Of a DNA stretch of 13,505 bases, positions 1-6,309 are shown one piece after another. The DNA is taken from the NCBI GenBank assembly GCA_964461005.1, contig CAYWQQ010000018.1, positions 1 to 13,505 of the forward strand, given 5' to 3'. Position numbers and translations under genes: made by a program. Positions within the stretch are counted from its first letter, which is position 1, and every line of letters begins with the position of its first letter. The notes under the pieces are model-generated. The model saw nothing but the letters and a program-made list of their open reading frames with translations, had not been told where the DNA came from and made no database searches. Source of the DNA: JAAZBI01 sp964461005. Its GTDB lineage: Bacteria > Bacillota_I > Bacilli_A > RF39 > UBA660.

Positions 1-1159
1 CATGCAATGCTCTTTCTCTTGTCACAGGATTAACACGATAACCAAATCCGGAAAAGATTTTATATGGGAAATTAGTTGGCCAACCATAATCGCCATCTAA
101 ATGAACATAATTACCAGTTACTTTTTTTGTTCCTTTGATTACTTTTTTATTCACTGGTGATTTAATCAATTGTGTAGCATTACGATCAATTTGAACAGCT
201 AAAATTTCTCCATTAACCATTTGAATCTTTTGAGTAATTCTTTGCAATCCTTTTGATCCTTCTTGAACCACTTGGACATAATTATAGTCTTTCTCTGGAT
301 CATATTCATATTCTGTTTTAAATAATATTTCTTGATCTTCAACAACGTGTTCTTCAACAACTAAGCCTAATATCGGATTAATCAAACCAATTGATACTTC
401 TTGCCCTGGAGCTAGTAAAGTGTTCACATTATTAAATTGAGGATTTACAATAAAAAATTCATTTACACCCAATTGATTATTAAAAGCAATGTCCTCAATA
501 GAGTCTCCAGCTTTCACTACATATTTTCCTTGCTCTTTAGTTGTACCAAATATCAAATATTTAGCGAGTTCCTTTTCATCTATATATATATTTTCTAAAA
601 CAGAAATATAACCTTCCTTAATTGTTATTTCTTCTTGAAGATAAACATTTTCTAATATTGATCCCGTTTCTTTAATTGCTTCTTGAGTTGATGATTTATA
701 TTTATTATATTTTTCTTCATCAATAAATGTTCTAATAAAATCATTGATAGCAGTTTCAAAAACATTACGGTCAATCACATATATTTTTCCACGATCTTTA
801 ATTTCTATTTCGTAACCTTTGACTGTAAAAGGATTTGTTTTTTCAACTAAATCATAAATCTCTTGAGCACTCTTGATTTCAGTTTCATAACCAATATATT
901 TTTGCACATCTAATTGTGCTGGAGCATAAACCTTTTTAACCTGTAACTTTTCTTTGATTAGCTTTTGTTTATTATCAATTAATTGCTCTAATTCTTTCTT
1001 TGATTTAATGATTCCTATTTCATTACCAGATAAATATACTTTATATAATTCTTGAGGTTTTTTTGCAGAAAAGGTTGTTTTATCTTGCAAGAAAACAACC
1101 ACTAGCAAACTTAATGCTAAGGTAATTAAAAATGTTAAAAATAATGTTGTTTTTTGCAA
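1..1159 (-). CDS. Membrane-anchored M23 murein endopeptidase precursor with LysM and G5 domains, partial (C-terminus beyond left edge)
   Basis: The reading frame is open for 386 codons from a TTG at 1159 to the window edge. The TTG is preceded by GGTGA with a 6-base spacer, and no in-frame ATG lies near the N-terminus. Residues 3-24 are a hydrophobic signal or anchor segment. Residues about 212-257 form a LysM module (KYVVKAGDSIEDIA, then a VNPQF and PGQEV pattern), about 262-346 look like a G5 domain, and the M23 peptidase begins near 358 with FSGFGYRVNPVTRERALH, which in this family leads directly into the zinc-binding G-x-D segment. The zinc ligands lie outside the window. The expected role is cleavage of peptidoglycan cross-links outside the membrane, with LysM binding the wall. 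It starts 42 bases after the dnaE stop with no terminator between, so co-transcription is likely. Family confidence is high; the start codon is less certain. Confidence 0.9.
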   Translation of the reverse strand, partial: MQKTTLFLTFLITLALSLLVVVFLQDKTTFSAKKPQELYKVYLSGNEIGIIKSKKELEQLIDNKQKLIKEKLQVKKVYAPAQLDVQKYIGYETEIKSAQEIYDLVEKTNPFTVKGYEIEIKDRGKIYVIDRNVFETAINDFIRTFIDEEKYNKYKSSTQEAIKETGSILENVYLQEEITIKEGYISVLENIYIDEKELAKYLIFGTTKEQGKYVVKAGDSIEDIAFNNQLGVNEFFIVNPQFNNVNTLLAPGQEVSIGLINPILGLVVEEHVVEDQEILFKTEYEYDPEKDYNYVQVVQEGSKGLQRITQKIQMVNGEILAVQIDRNATQLIKSPVNKKVIKGTKKVTGNYVHLDGDYGWPTNFPYKIFSGFGYRVNPVTRERALH

Positions 1160-1201
1160 AATATATCACCACTTTTTTAATTTTAGACCTTTTTAATTAT
1201 A

Positions 1202-4102
1202 TCATATATCTGATAAATTTGCCATTTTTAAGACTGATAATTGATATCTTGACATTCTTTTTTCAACACGAGCTTTTACCTCAATTATTGAATTTATTTT
1301 CACATCATATAGACTGTATACCTTTGGAAATATTACTAAATCAATCATACCTGTTTCATCGCTAACTGTTACAAATGCCATCTCTTCATTATTTTTTGTT
1401 TTAATTTTTTTAATTTTTTCCACATATGCAACAATGTCAATTACCTTATCAAAATATTTTTCTGCCTTATCCAAGTCAACATATGCTCCTTGAGCTTTGT
1501 AAATATTAACAGGATGATTATTAAAATAAAATCCAAATACTTCTTTTTCTTTTAAACATAAATCTTTTTCATTATACTCTTCAGAGTTAATCATCACTGG
1601 CTTTTCTAACTCTATTAAAGAAGAGCCCTTTACTATTTCTGCATAATTAATGGCATTATCAATATTATTAATCATTGTTTGACGATTATAATTAAATATA
1701 TCTAAAGCTCCAGCTAAAATTAATGACTCAATTACTTTACGATTAACAGAACTACCATAAGTTCTACTAATAAAATCAAAATAATCTGAATATTCTCCAC
1801 TTTTTCTCGTTTCAACAATCTTATTCGCAGTTAAAAAACCAACATTAGCAATAGCTGCCAAAGAAAAAACTATTTTATTATTATCTAAAGTAAATTGAGC
1901 TAAACTATTATTCACATTAGGTTTTAACACTTCCATGTTATTTAATCGACACTCGTCTATATATTCCTTAATTTTTGTTTTATTACCAATTACATTAGTT
2001 AATAAACCACTCATAAATTGTGCTGGATAATGTGTTTTTAAATAAGCCATCTTATATCCCAACAAAGAATATGCTACGGCATGGGCTTTATTAAAACCAT
2101 AATTAGCAAATTTTAATATTAATTCGTAAACCTTTTCTGCCAACTCTTTTTCATAACCTTTTTTAACACTTCTAGCAATAAACTCTGTTTGTAAAGATAA
2201 TAATGATTGTTCTTTTTTCTTACTCATAGCTCTTCTTAACAAATCAGCTTCTGCATAAGTATATCCAGCCATAATATGAGCTATTTCCATAATTTGCTCT
2301 TGATAAATAATGATCCCATAAGTACTTTCTAAAACCTTCTTTAAAGAAGGATGCAAATAATCAATCTTTTCTTTACCTTCTTTACGAAGAATATAACTAT
2401 CAATATTAGCCATTGGTCCAGGTCTAAACAAAGCGTTAGCAGCTACTATTTCAGAAAATTTCTCTGGTTTTAACTTCTTTAAAAAGTTTTTCATTCCTGC
2501 TGATTCAAATTGAAAAACGCCTTCTGTAAAAGCATTACCAAATAAATTTAAAGTTTTCTCATCATCTAAAGGAATATCTTTCCAAACTCCCTCAGGAATA
2601 ATTTTAAGAATATTAGAAACAAAAGTTAAATTTCTTAATCCTAAAAAATCCATCTTTAATAAACCTAAATCTTCTAAATATTCCATTGAATAACCAGTTA
2701 TATAAATATCCTCATATTTTTTAACTGGTATATAATTATCTATTTCATACTTGGAAACGACAACTCCTGCAGCATGAATTGATATTTGTCTTTTCACTCC
2801 TTCTAAACTAATAGCCATTTCATAAATCTTTTCTAATTTATAATCAGAATGAATTAAACTTTTTAAATATTGATTACCTTCTAAATTATCTTTTAAACTT
2901 AAACCTACATTTATCAAATTACAAACTCGATCTACAATTTTTAAATCTAAATCGTAAATTCTGCCTAAATCTCTAATAGCTTGCTTTCCACCTAAGGTAA
3001 CAAACGTAATTATTGGCATAACCTTGCGTTTACCATATTTATCTCGAACATAGTTAACTACTTCTTCTCTTCTTTCACTATCAAAATCAATGTCAATATC
3101 TGGCATTGTTATTCTTTCTTTATTTAAAAATCTTTCAAATAACAAATCATATGCAATAGGATCAATGTCGGTTATTCCCAAACAATATGCTACTAAGCTA
3201 CCAGCAGCACTACCACGTCCTGGGCCTACTAATACGCCTTGTTTTTTAGCATACTGAACATAATCATATACTACTAAAAAATAGTCGTTAAATCCCATTT
3301 CAGCAATTACTTCTAATTCATATTTTAAGCGATCAATGTATTCTTTTTTTAAATCATTTGACAATCTTTTTTGTAAACCTAATTTACACAAAGAATGTAA
3401 ATAAACTTTAGAATCTCTTTTGTCTGAATATTGAGGTAAAAGATTATTCTTAGGTATTTTTAATTCAATTAAATTAAAAATTTCTTGATAATATATTTTG
3501 TCTTCAGAATTAACTGCTTTTTGGTTGGAAAAACAATTATCAAAAAATAGATATTCATCTAGAGAGTTGATTTTTTTTCCATCTTTGATCAAATATAAAT
3601 GTTTTAATTTTTCAGCATCAGATTCTTCTAAATATAAAACTTCATTTACATAAATAACTTTTTTGCTAATTTTAACTAGTTCTTGTCTTTGTAATAAATT
3701 TATATAAGTTAAATATTTATTTTTAAAACTAACTTTATCATATAATTCTCTCTGCTCATAACTAATTAAACACATGACGTTGTCACTATATTTATTAATT
3801 GTTTTAATATCTATTTTTTCTTCTTGTTTTATATACAATATTTTCGTTAAGTTTTGATAACCTTGATAATTTTCAGCATATAACAATATTTTTTGATCAG
3901 CGACAAGTAATTCTAATCCAATAATTGGTTTTATTTCATTATGTATACACTCTTGATAAAATAGCATACTGCTATACATATCAGAATCGGTAATTCCTAA
4001 AGCTTTTATACCTAAGTCTTTTGCTTTCTGGATAAGTTGTTTAATATCAACAAAACTAGATAAAGGATTATAGTTTGTCTTAATATTTAATGGAATAAAC
4101 AT
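1202..4102 (-). CDS. dnaE: DNA polymerase III subunit alpha, DnaE type (short form)
   Basis: This is a C-family replicative polymerase of 966 residues. The N-terminal PHP domain (about 1-200) is degraded: the usual HLHVHT metal motif reads PLNIKT. The polymerase core has GPGRGSAAGSLV (293-304), the catalytic aspartates in PDIDIDF (334-340; likely D337 and D339), the third aspartate in KMDFLGLR (D485), then ALFRPGPM and a GFNKAHAVAYSLLGYKMAYLK segment. A helix-hairpin-helix region and an OB-fold (about 885-960) end the protein. It is shorter than the roughly 1100-1160 residues of B. subtilis or E. coli DnaE because the C-terminal tau-binding region is missing, as in mycoplasmas. In low-GC Gram-positives DnaE typically extends primers while PolC is the main replicase; PolC is not in this window. 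The ATG at 4102 follows AGAGGTGATAAG. It is transcribed divergently from rpmB and ends with TGA. Confidence 0.97.
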   Translation of the reverse strand: MFIPLNIKTNYNPLSSFVDIKQLIQKAKDLGIKALGITDSDMYSSMLFYQECIHNEIKPIIGLELLVADQKILLYAENYQGYQNLTKILYIKQEEKIDIKTINKYSDNVMCLISYEQRELYDKVSFKNKYLTYINLLQRQELVKISKKVIYVNEVLYLEESDAEKLKHLYLIKDGKKINSLDEYLFFDNCFSNQKAVNSEDKIYYQEIFNLIELKIPKNNLLPQYSDKRDSKVYLHSLCKLGLQKRLSNDLKKEYIDRLKYELEVIAEMGFNDYFLVVYDYVQYAKKQGVLVGPGRGSAAGSLVAYCLGITDIDPIAYDLLFERFLNKERITMPDIDIDFDSERREEVVNYVRDKYGKRKVMPIITFVTLGGKQAIRDLGRIYDLDLKIVDRVCNLINVGLSLKDNLEGNQYLKSLIHSDYKLEKIYEMAISLEGVKRQISIHAAGVVVSKYEIDNYIPVKKYEDIYITGYSMEYLEDLGLLKMDFLGLRNLTFVSNILKIIPEGVWKDIPLDDEKTLNLFGNAFTEGVFQFESAGMKNFLKKLKPEKFSEIVAANALFRPGPMANIDSYILRKEGKEKIDYLHPSLKKVLESTYGIIIYQEQIMEIAHIMAGYTYAEADLLRRAMSKKKEQSLLSLQTEFIARSVKKGYEKELAEKVYELILKFANYGFNKAHAVAYSLLGYKMAYLKTHYPAQFMSGLLTNVIGNKTKIKEYIDECRLNNMEVLKPNVNNSLAQFTLDNNKIVFSLAAIANVGFLTANKIVETRKSGEYSDYFDFISRTYGSSVNRKVIESLILAGALDIFNYNRQTMINNIDNAINYAEIVKGSSLIELEKPVMINSEEYNEKDLCLKEKEVFGFYFNNHPVNIYKAQGAYVDLDKAEKYFDKVIDIVAYVEKIKKIKTKNNEEMAFVTVSDETGMIDLVIFPKVYSLYDVKINSIIEVKARVEKRMSRYQLSVLKMANLSDI

Positions 4103-4126
4103 CTTATCACCTCTTAAAAATATTTT

Positions 4127-4132
4127 ACTATA
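4127..4132 (-). promoter_or_regulatory. Candidate -10 box for dnaE
   Basis: TATAGT lies 24 bases upstream of the dnaE ATG on the minus strand. The best upstream partner is a poor TTTAAA at about 18 bases, so this is only a weak suggestion. The gap 4103-4211 between dnaE and rpmB must hold both divergent promoters. Confidence 0.3.
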
Positions 4133-4156
4133 TTTTAAAGATTATTACTATTTAAA

Positions 4157-4185
4157 TTGACTTTAAATAATGAATATGATACATT
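4157..4185 (+). promoter_or_regulatory. Promoter of rpmB
   Basis: TTGACT (4157-4162) is separated by 17 bases from TACATT (4180-4185), which has a TG one base upstream (extended -10, TGATACATT). The spacing is ideal and the site lies 26 bases before the rpmB start codon. Confidence 0.6.
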
Positions 4186-4211
4186 TATTAAGACAAAAGG
4201 AGGAGAAATCC

Positions 4212-4379
4212 ATGGCTATAAAAGCAACTACAAAAAAACCTCTATTTGGTAATAGAGTATCTCATGCTAATAACAGAACTAAACATACACAAAAATTAAA
4301 TGTTCAAAAAGTTAAAGTTGGAAATGAAACATTAAAATTAACTGCAAGAGAAGCTAAAAAAATTAAAGCATCTAAATAG
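4212..4379 (+). CDS. rpmB: 50S ribosomal protein L28
   Basis: This is a 55-residue L28 with the family core LFGNRVSHANNRTKH and a basic, lysine-rich C-terminus; it is a structural component of the large ribosomal subunit. The frame is open upstream to an ATG at 4170, but that start has no ribosome binding site. AAAGGAGGAGA (4196-4206) sits 5 bases before the ATG at 4212, giving the usual MAIKATTKKP start. The protein lacks the cysteines of zinc-binding L28, so it is the zinc-free form. It is slightly shorter than the usual 60-65 residues. It is the only plus-strand gene in the window and is monocistronic, with its own promoter. Its last codons form the first arm of a terminator, and they also supply a U-tract for the convergent prepilin gene. 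Confidence 0.95.
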   Translation: MAIKATTKKPLFGNRVSHANNRTKHTQKLNVQKVKVGNETLKLTAREAKKIKASK

Positions 4380-4390
4380 ATGCTTTTTTT
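4365..4390. terminator. Bidirectional rho-independent terminator between rpmB and the prepilin gene
   Basis: AAAGCATCT (4365-4373) pairs perfectly with AGATGCTTT (4378-4386) around an AAAT loop. Plus-strand transcripts continue into a T run to 4390. On the minus strand the hairpin is followed by AATTTTTTT, which is the reverse of the AAAAAAATT in the rpmB lysine codons. The rpmB stop codon (TAG, 4377-4379) lies at the loop and second-arm boundary. Confidence 0.9.
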
Positions 4391-4393
4391 ATT

Positions 4394-4768
4394 TTATTCA
4401 TAAATAAAAGTTGGAATTGTTATTTCATAATTATTAATACTAATAACTTGAATATTGATGATTGTTTCTTCTGAAACATTTTGATTTAGAACTGGATTAA
4501 CAATTGGTGATTTAATAAAGCCATTATCAATTATTTCTGATAAAGAAACAGTTATTATAGAATCAACAACATTTAACTCAGGAAAATCTTTTTTATATTC
4601 TCTTAAATATAAATTAGTACCTTCTTTAATATGCTCTACAGTCTGTTGCCATACTTTTTCTTTAGTATTATTGACATTATTTATAACTATAGGTACAGTA
4701 ATTGTTAATATAATAGCTAAAATAACAAGTACACCTAAAACTTCAACCAAAGTAAATCCTTTTTTCAT
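4394..4768 (-). CDS. Type IV prepilin-like protein (pseudopilin)
   Basis: This 124-residue protein starts with a textbook class III signal: MKKG then FTLVEVLGVLVILAI, with processing expected after Gly4 and the conserved Glu at mature position +5. A single hydrophobic helix runs over residues 5-28, followed by an amphipathic helix (about 30-60) and a short beta-rich globular domain. It has the size of ComGC, ComGD or minor pilins and should be processed by a prepilin peptidase and assembled by a type II/IV-like machine. No pilus ATPase, platform protein or peptidase is adjacent, and the gene stands alone between two terminators. The start is preceded by AGGTAAG. It could be a competence pseudopilin or a stand-alone pilin; the sequence does not decide. 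Confidence 0.85.
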   Translation of the reverse strand: MKKGFTLVEVLGVLVILAIILTITVPIVINNVNNTKEKVWQQTVEHIKEGTNLYLREYKKDFPELNVVDSIITVSLSEIIDNGFIKSPIVNPVLNQNVSEETIINIQVISINNYEITIPTFIYE

Positions 4769-4785
4769 AGCTTACCTACCTTACT

Positions 4786-4791
4786 ATTATA
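4786..4791 (-). promoter_or_regulatory. -10 box of the prepilin gene
   Basis: A consensus TATAAT lies 17 bases upstream of the prepilin ATG on the minus strand, just after the terminator of the preceding gene. A convincing -35 is not visible: TTGATT at 4814-4819 is 22 bases away, too far for a standard promoter. Confidence 0.45.
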
Positions 4792-4820
4792 TTTTAACTT
4801 TTTATTTAATAATAATCAAT

Positions 4821-4848
4821 AAAAAATAGATTTTTAAAAATCTATTTT
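4821..4848 (-). terminator. Terminator of the 78-aa gene
   Basis: The stretch 4823-4848 is a perfect 26-base palindrome (13 per arm: AAAATAGATTTTT and its complement). On the minus strand it ends in a run of six T (4826-4821). The stop codon of the 78-aa gene (TAG, 4844-4842) lies inside the first arm. It is AT-only apart from two G:C pairs, so it is weaker than a classical terminator. Confidence 0.7.
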
Positions 4849-5078
4849 ATTTTTTGGTTTATTGGTTCAACATTTATTACTTGAATAATATCTGTTCTAC
4901 TTGTTATTTGATTAACTAAAACACAAGCCCTATCCGTTATTAAATCAATATAATAGTTTTCATAAACTATTGTTAATGGTCTTCCTGCAATATACTCACC
5001 ATTAATTACTATATCTCCAATATGGGTAGCTACTTTTAATTTTCTGTTCAAGAAAAAATTTTTTAATTCTTTTAGCAT
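4842..5078 (-). CDS. Small protein of unknown function, predicted all-beta
   Basis: This 78-residue protein has a short basic helical N-terminus (LKELKNFFLNRKLK) followed by alternating hydrophobic segments (GDIVINGEYIAG, TIVYENYYIDLI, ACVLVNQIT, IIQVINVEP) that suggest a small beta barrel. The pattern is loosely reminiscent of small SH3- or Sm-like proteins such as the YuzF/DUF2642 type, but I do not recognise a family. It has no signal peptide or membrane helix. The ATG at 5078 follows AAGGGGG with good spacing. It has its own promoter, whose -35 overlaps the stop of the upstream gene, and its own terminator, so it is probably a monocistronic transcript that readthrough from upstream can also reach. 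Confidence 0.7.
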   Translation of the reverse strand: MLKELKNFFLNRKLKVATHIGDIVINGEYIAGRPLTIVYENYYIDLITDRACVLVNQITSRTDIIQVINVEPINQKIK

Positions 5079-5102
5079 AAATCCCCCTTAAAATTAAGAT
5101 TT

Positions 5103-5131
5103 ATACTAGCACTTTTATTTTATAATGTCAA
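5103..5131 (-). promoter_or_regulatory. Promoter of the 78-aa gene
   Basis: TTGACA (5131-5126) is followed after 17 bases by TAGTAT (5108-5103), 25 bases before the start codon. The -35 hexamer contains the TGA stop codon (5130-5128) of the upstream membrane-protein gene. Confidence 0.55.
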
Positions 5132-5727
5132 TTACGATTAGGAAAAATAAGCTTGCCTCTATAATATTTTTTCACGTCAAAAACTTCTTTTATATTTTTA
5201 TAATACTTAATTATTATCTTTTTATATGTTTCATTTTGAAAAACTTTAGAGCGAGCAGCTCTTGTTATGTTAAATTTTTCTTCTTTTCCCGCTATATTAC
5301 CTATAATATATGTATGATGTCCTCTTCTACTATGTCTAACTTTTATAACAGCGTTTGTCATTATTTGTTCTTGTGGTCCTAACATTATATCTTTATAATA
5401 TCTATAACCATTTATTCCAATAACGCTTTCCAAAACTGTAATCATTAAAATAAAGATTATAAAAAGTACAGTATATTTTTTAAACCAATTTTTGATATCT
5501 ATTTTCCTTTGACCTTTTTTACTAACTAATAAATATAAGATAATTGGTATCAATATAATTATGAGAAAAGTCAGCAAGTAAAAAGCTAATCCAGTTAAAA
5601 GATAGCCGTCTTCGGATGATAAAATGTATCCCAATAGATTTCCTAATAAAAATAAAGAAGTAATTAATGCTGCTAATACCAATAGCGGCATTAATATTGT
5701 TAAAGTAATTATCTTTCCTTTATTCAT
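5128..5727 (-). CDS. Three-span membrane protein of unknown function
   Basis: This protein has 199 residues with hydrophobic spans at about 6-36, 44-68 and 84-106. A roughly 90-residue polar C-terminal domain follows, with a histidine/arginine stretch (KVRHSRRGHHTYIIG) and predicted beta strands. With a cytoplasmic N-terminus, the tail would face outward; it loosely resembles the extracytoplasmic part of DUF3592-type proteins, but that is weak. The frame can be extended to a TTG at 5739, but that TTG is part of the ribosome binding site TTGGAGG, so the ATG at 5727 is the better start. It lies 38 bases after the 116-aa gene with no terminator between, suggesting one operon with that gene and the 30-aa membrane peptide. 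Confidence 0.75.
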   Translation of the reverse strand: MNKGKIITLTILMPLLVLAALITSLFLLGNLLGYILSSEDGYLLTGLAFYLLTFLIIILIPIILYLLVSKKGQRKIDIKNWFKKYTVLFIIFILMITVLESVIGINGYRYYKDIMLGPQEQIMTNAVIKVRHSRRGHHTYIIGNIAGKEEKFNITRAARSKVFQNETYKKIIIKYYKNIKEVFDVKKYYRGKLIFPNRN

Positions 5728-5765
5728 TTTTTCCTCCAATAATTAGTATTGTTATTTTTTTAGTG

Positions 5766-6116
5766 TTATCTATGAAAAAAGAATTCAGAAGAATCTTTTT
5801 TAGGAAGACTATTATTTAATCCTGTTGATTCACTAGTCTCATTATCATCAACCTTTGATAAACCTGTAGAATAATTCAAATCATAAGGTTGTGGGACAAA
5901 ATTATTTCCAGCACCTGCTTTTAAACCGGCTGCATATCCTAAATCCATTTCATAATTATAACAGATGCTATATTTACTCATAACAACAATATGAGCTGGT
6001 TTTCTCTTGCCAGCCAATCCTAATTGATAAGCTTCTTGATAAACTTGCTCTAAATTTTTTTCTTGATCAGGAGTTAACTTAACTGCCTCACCATCAATTT
6101 CAAAAGTTTTTCCCAT
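5766..6116 (-). CDS. Unknown 116-aa soluble protein
   Basis: The protein opens with a hydrophilic, probably helical region (LTPDQEKNLEQVYQEAYQLG). A central part contains two similar helical phrases (AYQLGLAGKRKP and DLGYAAGLKAG). A Ser/Asn/Asp-rich, probably disordered tail ends in FFFHR. There is no signal peptide or membrane span and no family I recognise. The ATG at 6116 is preceded only by a G-rich GTGGGG, a weaker ribosome binding site than its neighbours. It starts 9 bases after the stop of the 30-aa membrane peptide, so translational coupling is plausible. Confidence 0.65.
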   Translation of the reverse strand: MGKTFEIDGEAVKLTPDQEKNLEQVYQEAYQLGLAGKRKPAHIVVMSKYSICYNYEMDLGYAAGLKAGAGNNFVPQPYDLNYSTGLSKVDDNETSESTGLNNSLPKKDSSEFFFHR

Positions 6117-6125
6117 AAAACCCCA

Positions 6126-6218
6126 CTATCCTATTATGTTGAAAAAATAGATTGTTCCAACAATAGAAATTATAATTAATACAAATAAAATAATTAATAA
6201 AATTTTATTATCATTCAT
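6126..6218 (-). CDS. 30-aa single-span membrane peptide
   Basis: The frame encodes a short polar start (MNDNK), then one long hydrophobic helix (ILLIILFVLIIISIVGTIYF) and a short end, FNIIG. It is supported by a near-ideal GAGGTGATAAG just before the ATG, the same site used by dnaE, and by a strong upstream promoter. It is the first gene of a likely operon with the 116-aa and 199-aa genes. Its function is unknown: it could be a small regulatory membrane peptide or a subunit of a complex with the three-span protein. A hydrophobic toxin of a type I system is possible, but no antisense RNA promoter was seen. Confidence 0.7.
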   Translation of the reverse strand: MNDNKILLIILFVLIIISIVGTIYFFNIIG

Positions 6219-6240
6219 CTTATCACCTCATTATATTTAC

Positions 6241-6269
6241 ATTATAAAACTTATGAAGAATAATGTAAA
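6241..6269 (-). promoter_or_regulatory. Strong promoter for the small membrane-peptide operon
   Basis: TTTACA (6269-6264), a 17-base spacer and a perfect TATAAT (6246-6241) lie 22 bases before the 30-aa gene. A second TATAAT (6235-6230) follows. The -35 lies inside the right arm of the 6265-6309 inverted repeat as read on the minus strand. Confidence 0.75.
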
Positions 6270-6309
6270 CTATTTCAATTATATAGATAATATTTAACAA
6301 ATAGTTTAC
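6265..6309. repeat. 11-bp inverted repeat abutting the rlmD stop and overlapping a -35
   Basis: GTAAACTATTT (6265-6275) and AAATAGTTTAC (6299-6309) are perfect inverted copies separated by 23 bases. The repeat begins directly after the rlmD-GNAT stop codon and includes five of the six -35 bases of the next promoter. No T run follows on the minus strand, so it is a poor intrinsic terminator. An operator or a transcript-end hairpin are the alternatives. Confidence 0.6.

Noticed and set aside
1132..1365. Plus-strand open frame across the dnaE/M23 junction
   Set aside because: It lies opposite dnaE and the start of the M23 gene, lacks a ribosome binding site and encodes low-complexity hydrophobic sequence typical of AT-rich antisense frames.
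4170..4211. Longer N-terminus for L28
   Set aside because: The segment contains the -10 box and the ribosome binding site of the true ATG at 4212.
4823..4848. Palindromic protein-binding site
   Set aside because: Its position at the stop codon and the following T run fit a terminator better.
5125..5382. Plus-strand open frame opposite the three-span membrane protein
   Set aside because: It is antisense to a better-supported gene and has no ribosome binding site or recognisable protein features.
6265..6309. Intrinsic terminator of rlmD-GNAT
   Set aside because: The stem is good, but the loop is 23 bases and no T run follows on the minus strand, so I list it as an inverted repeat instead.
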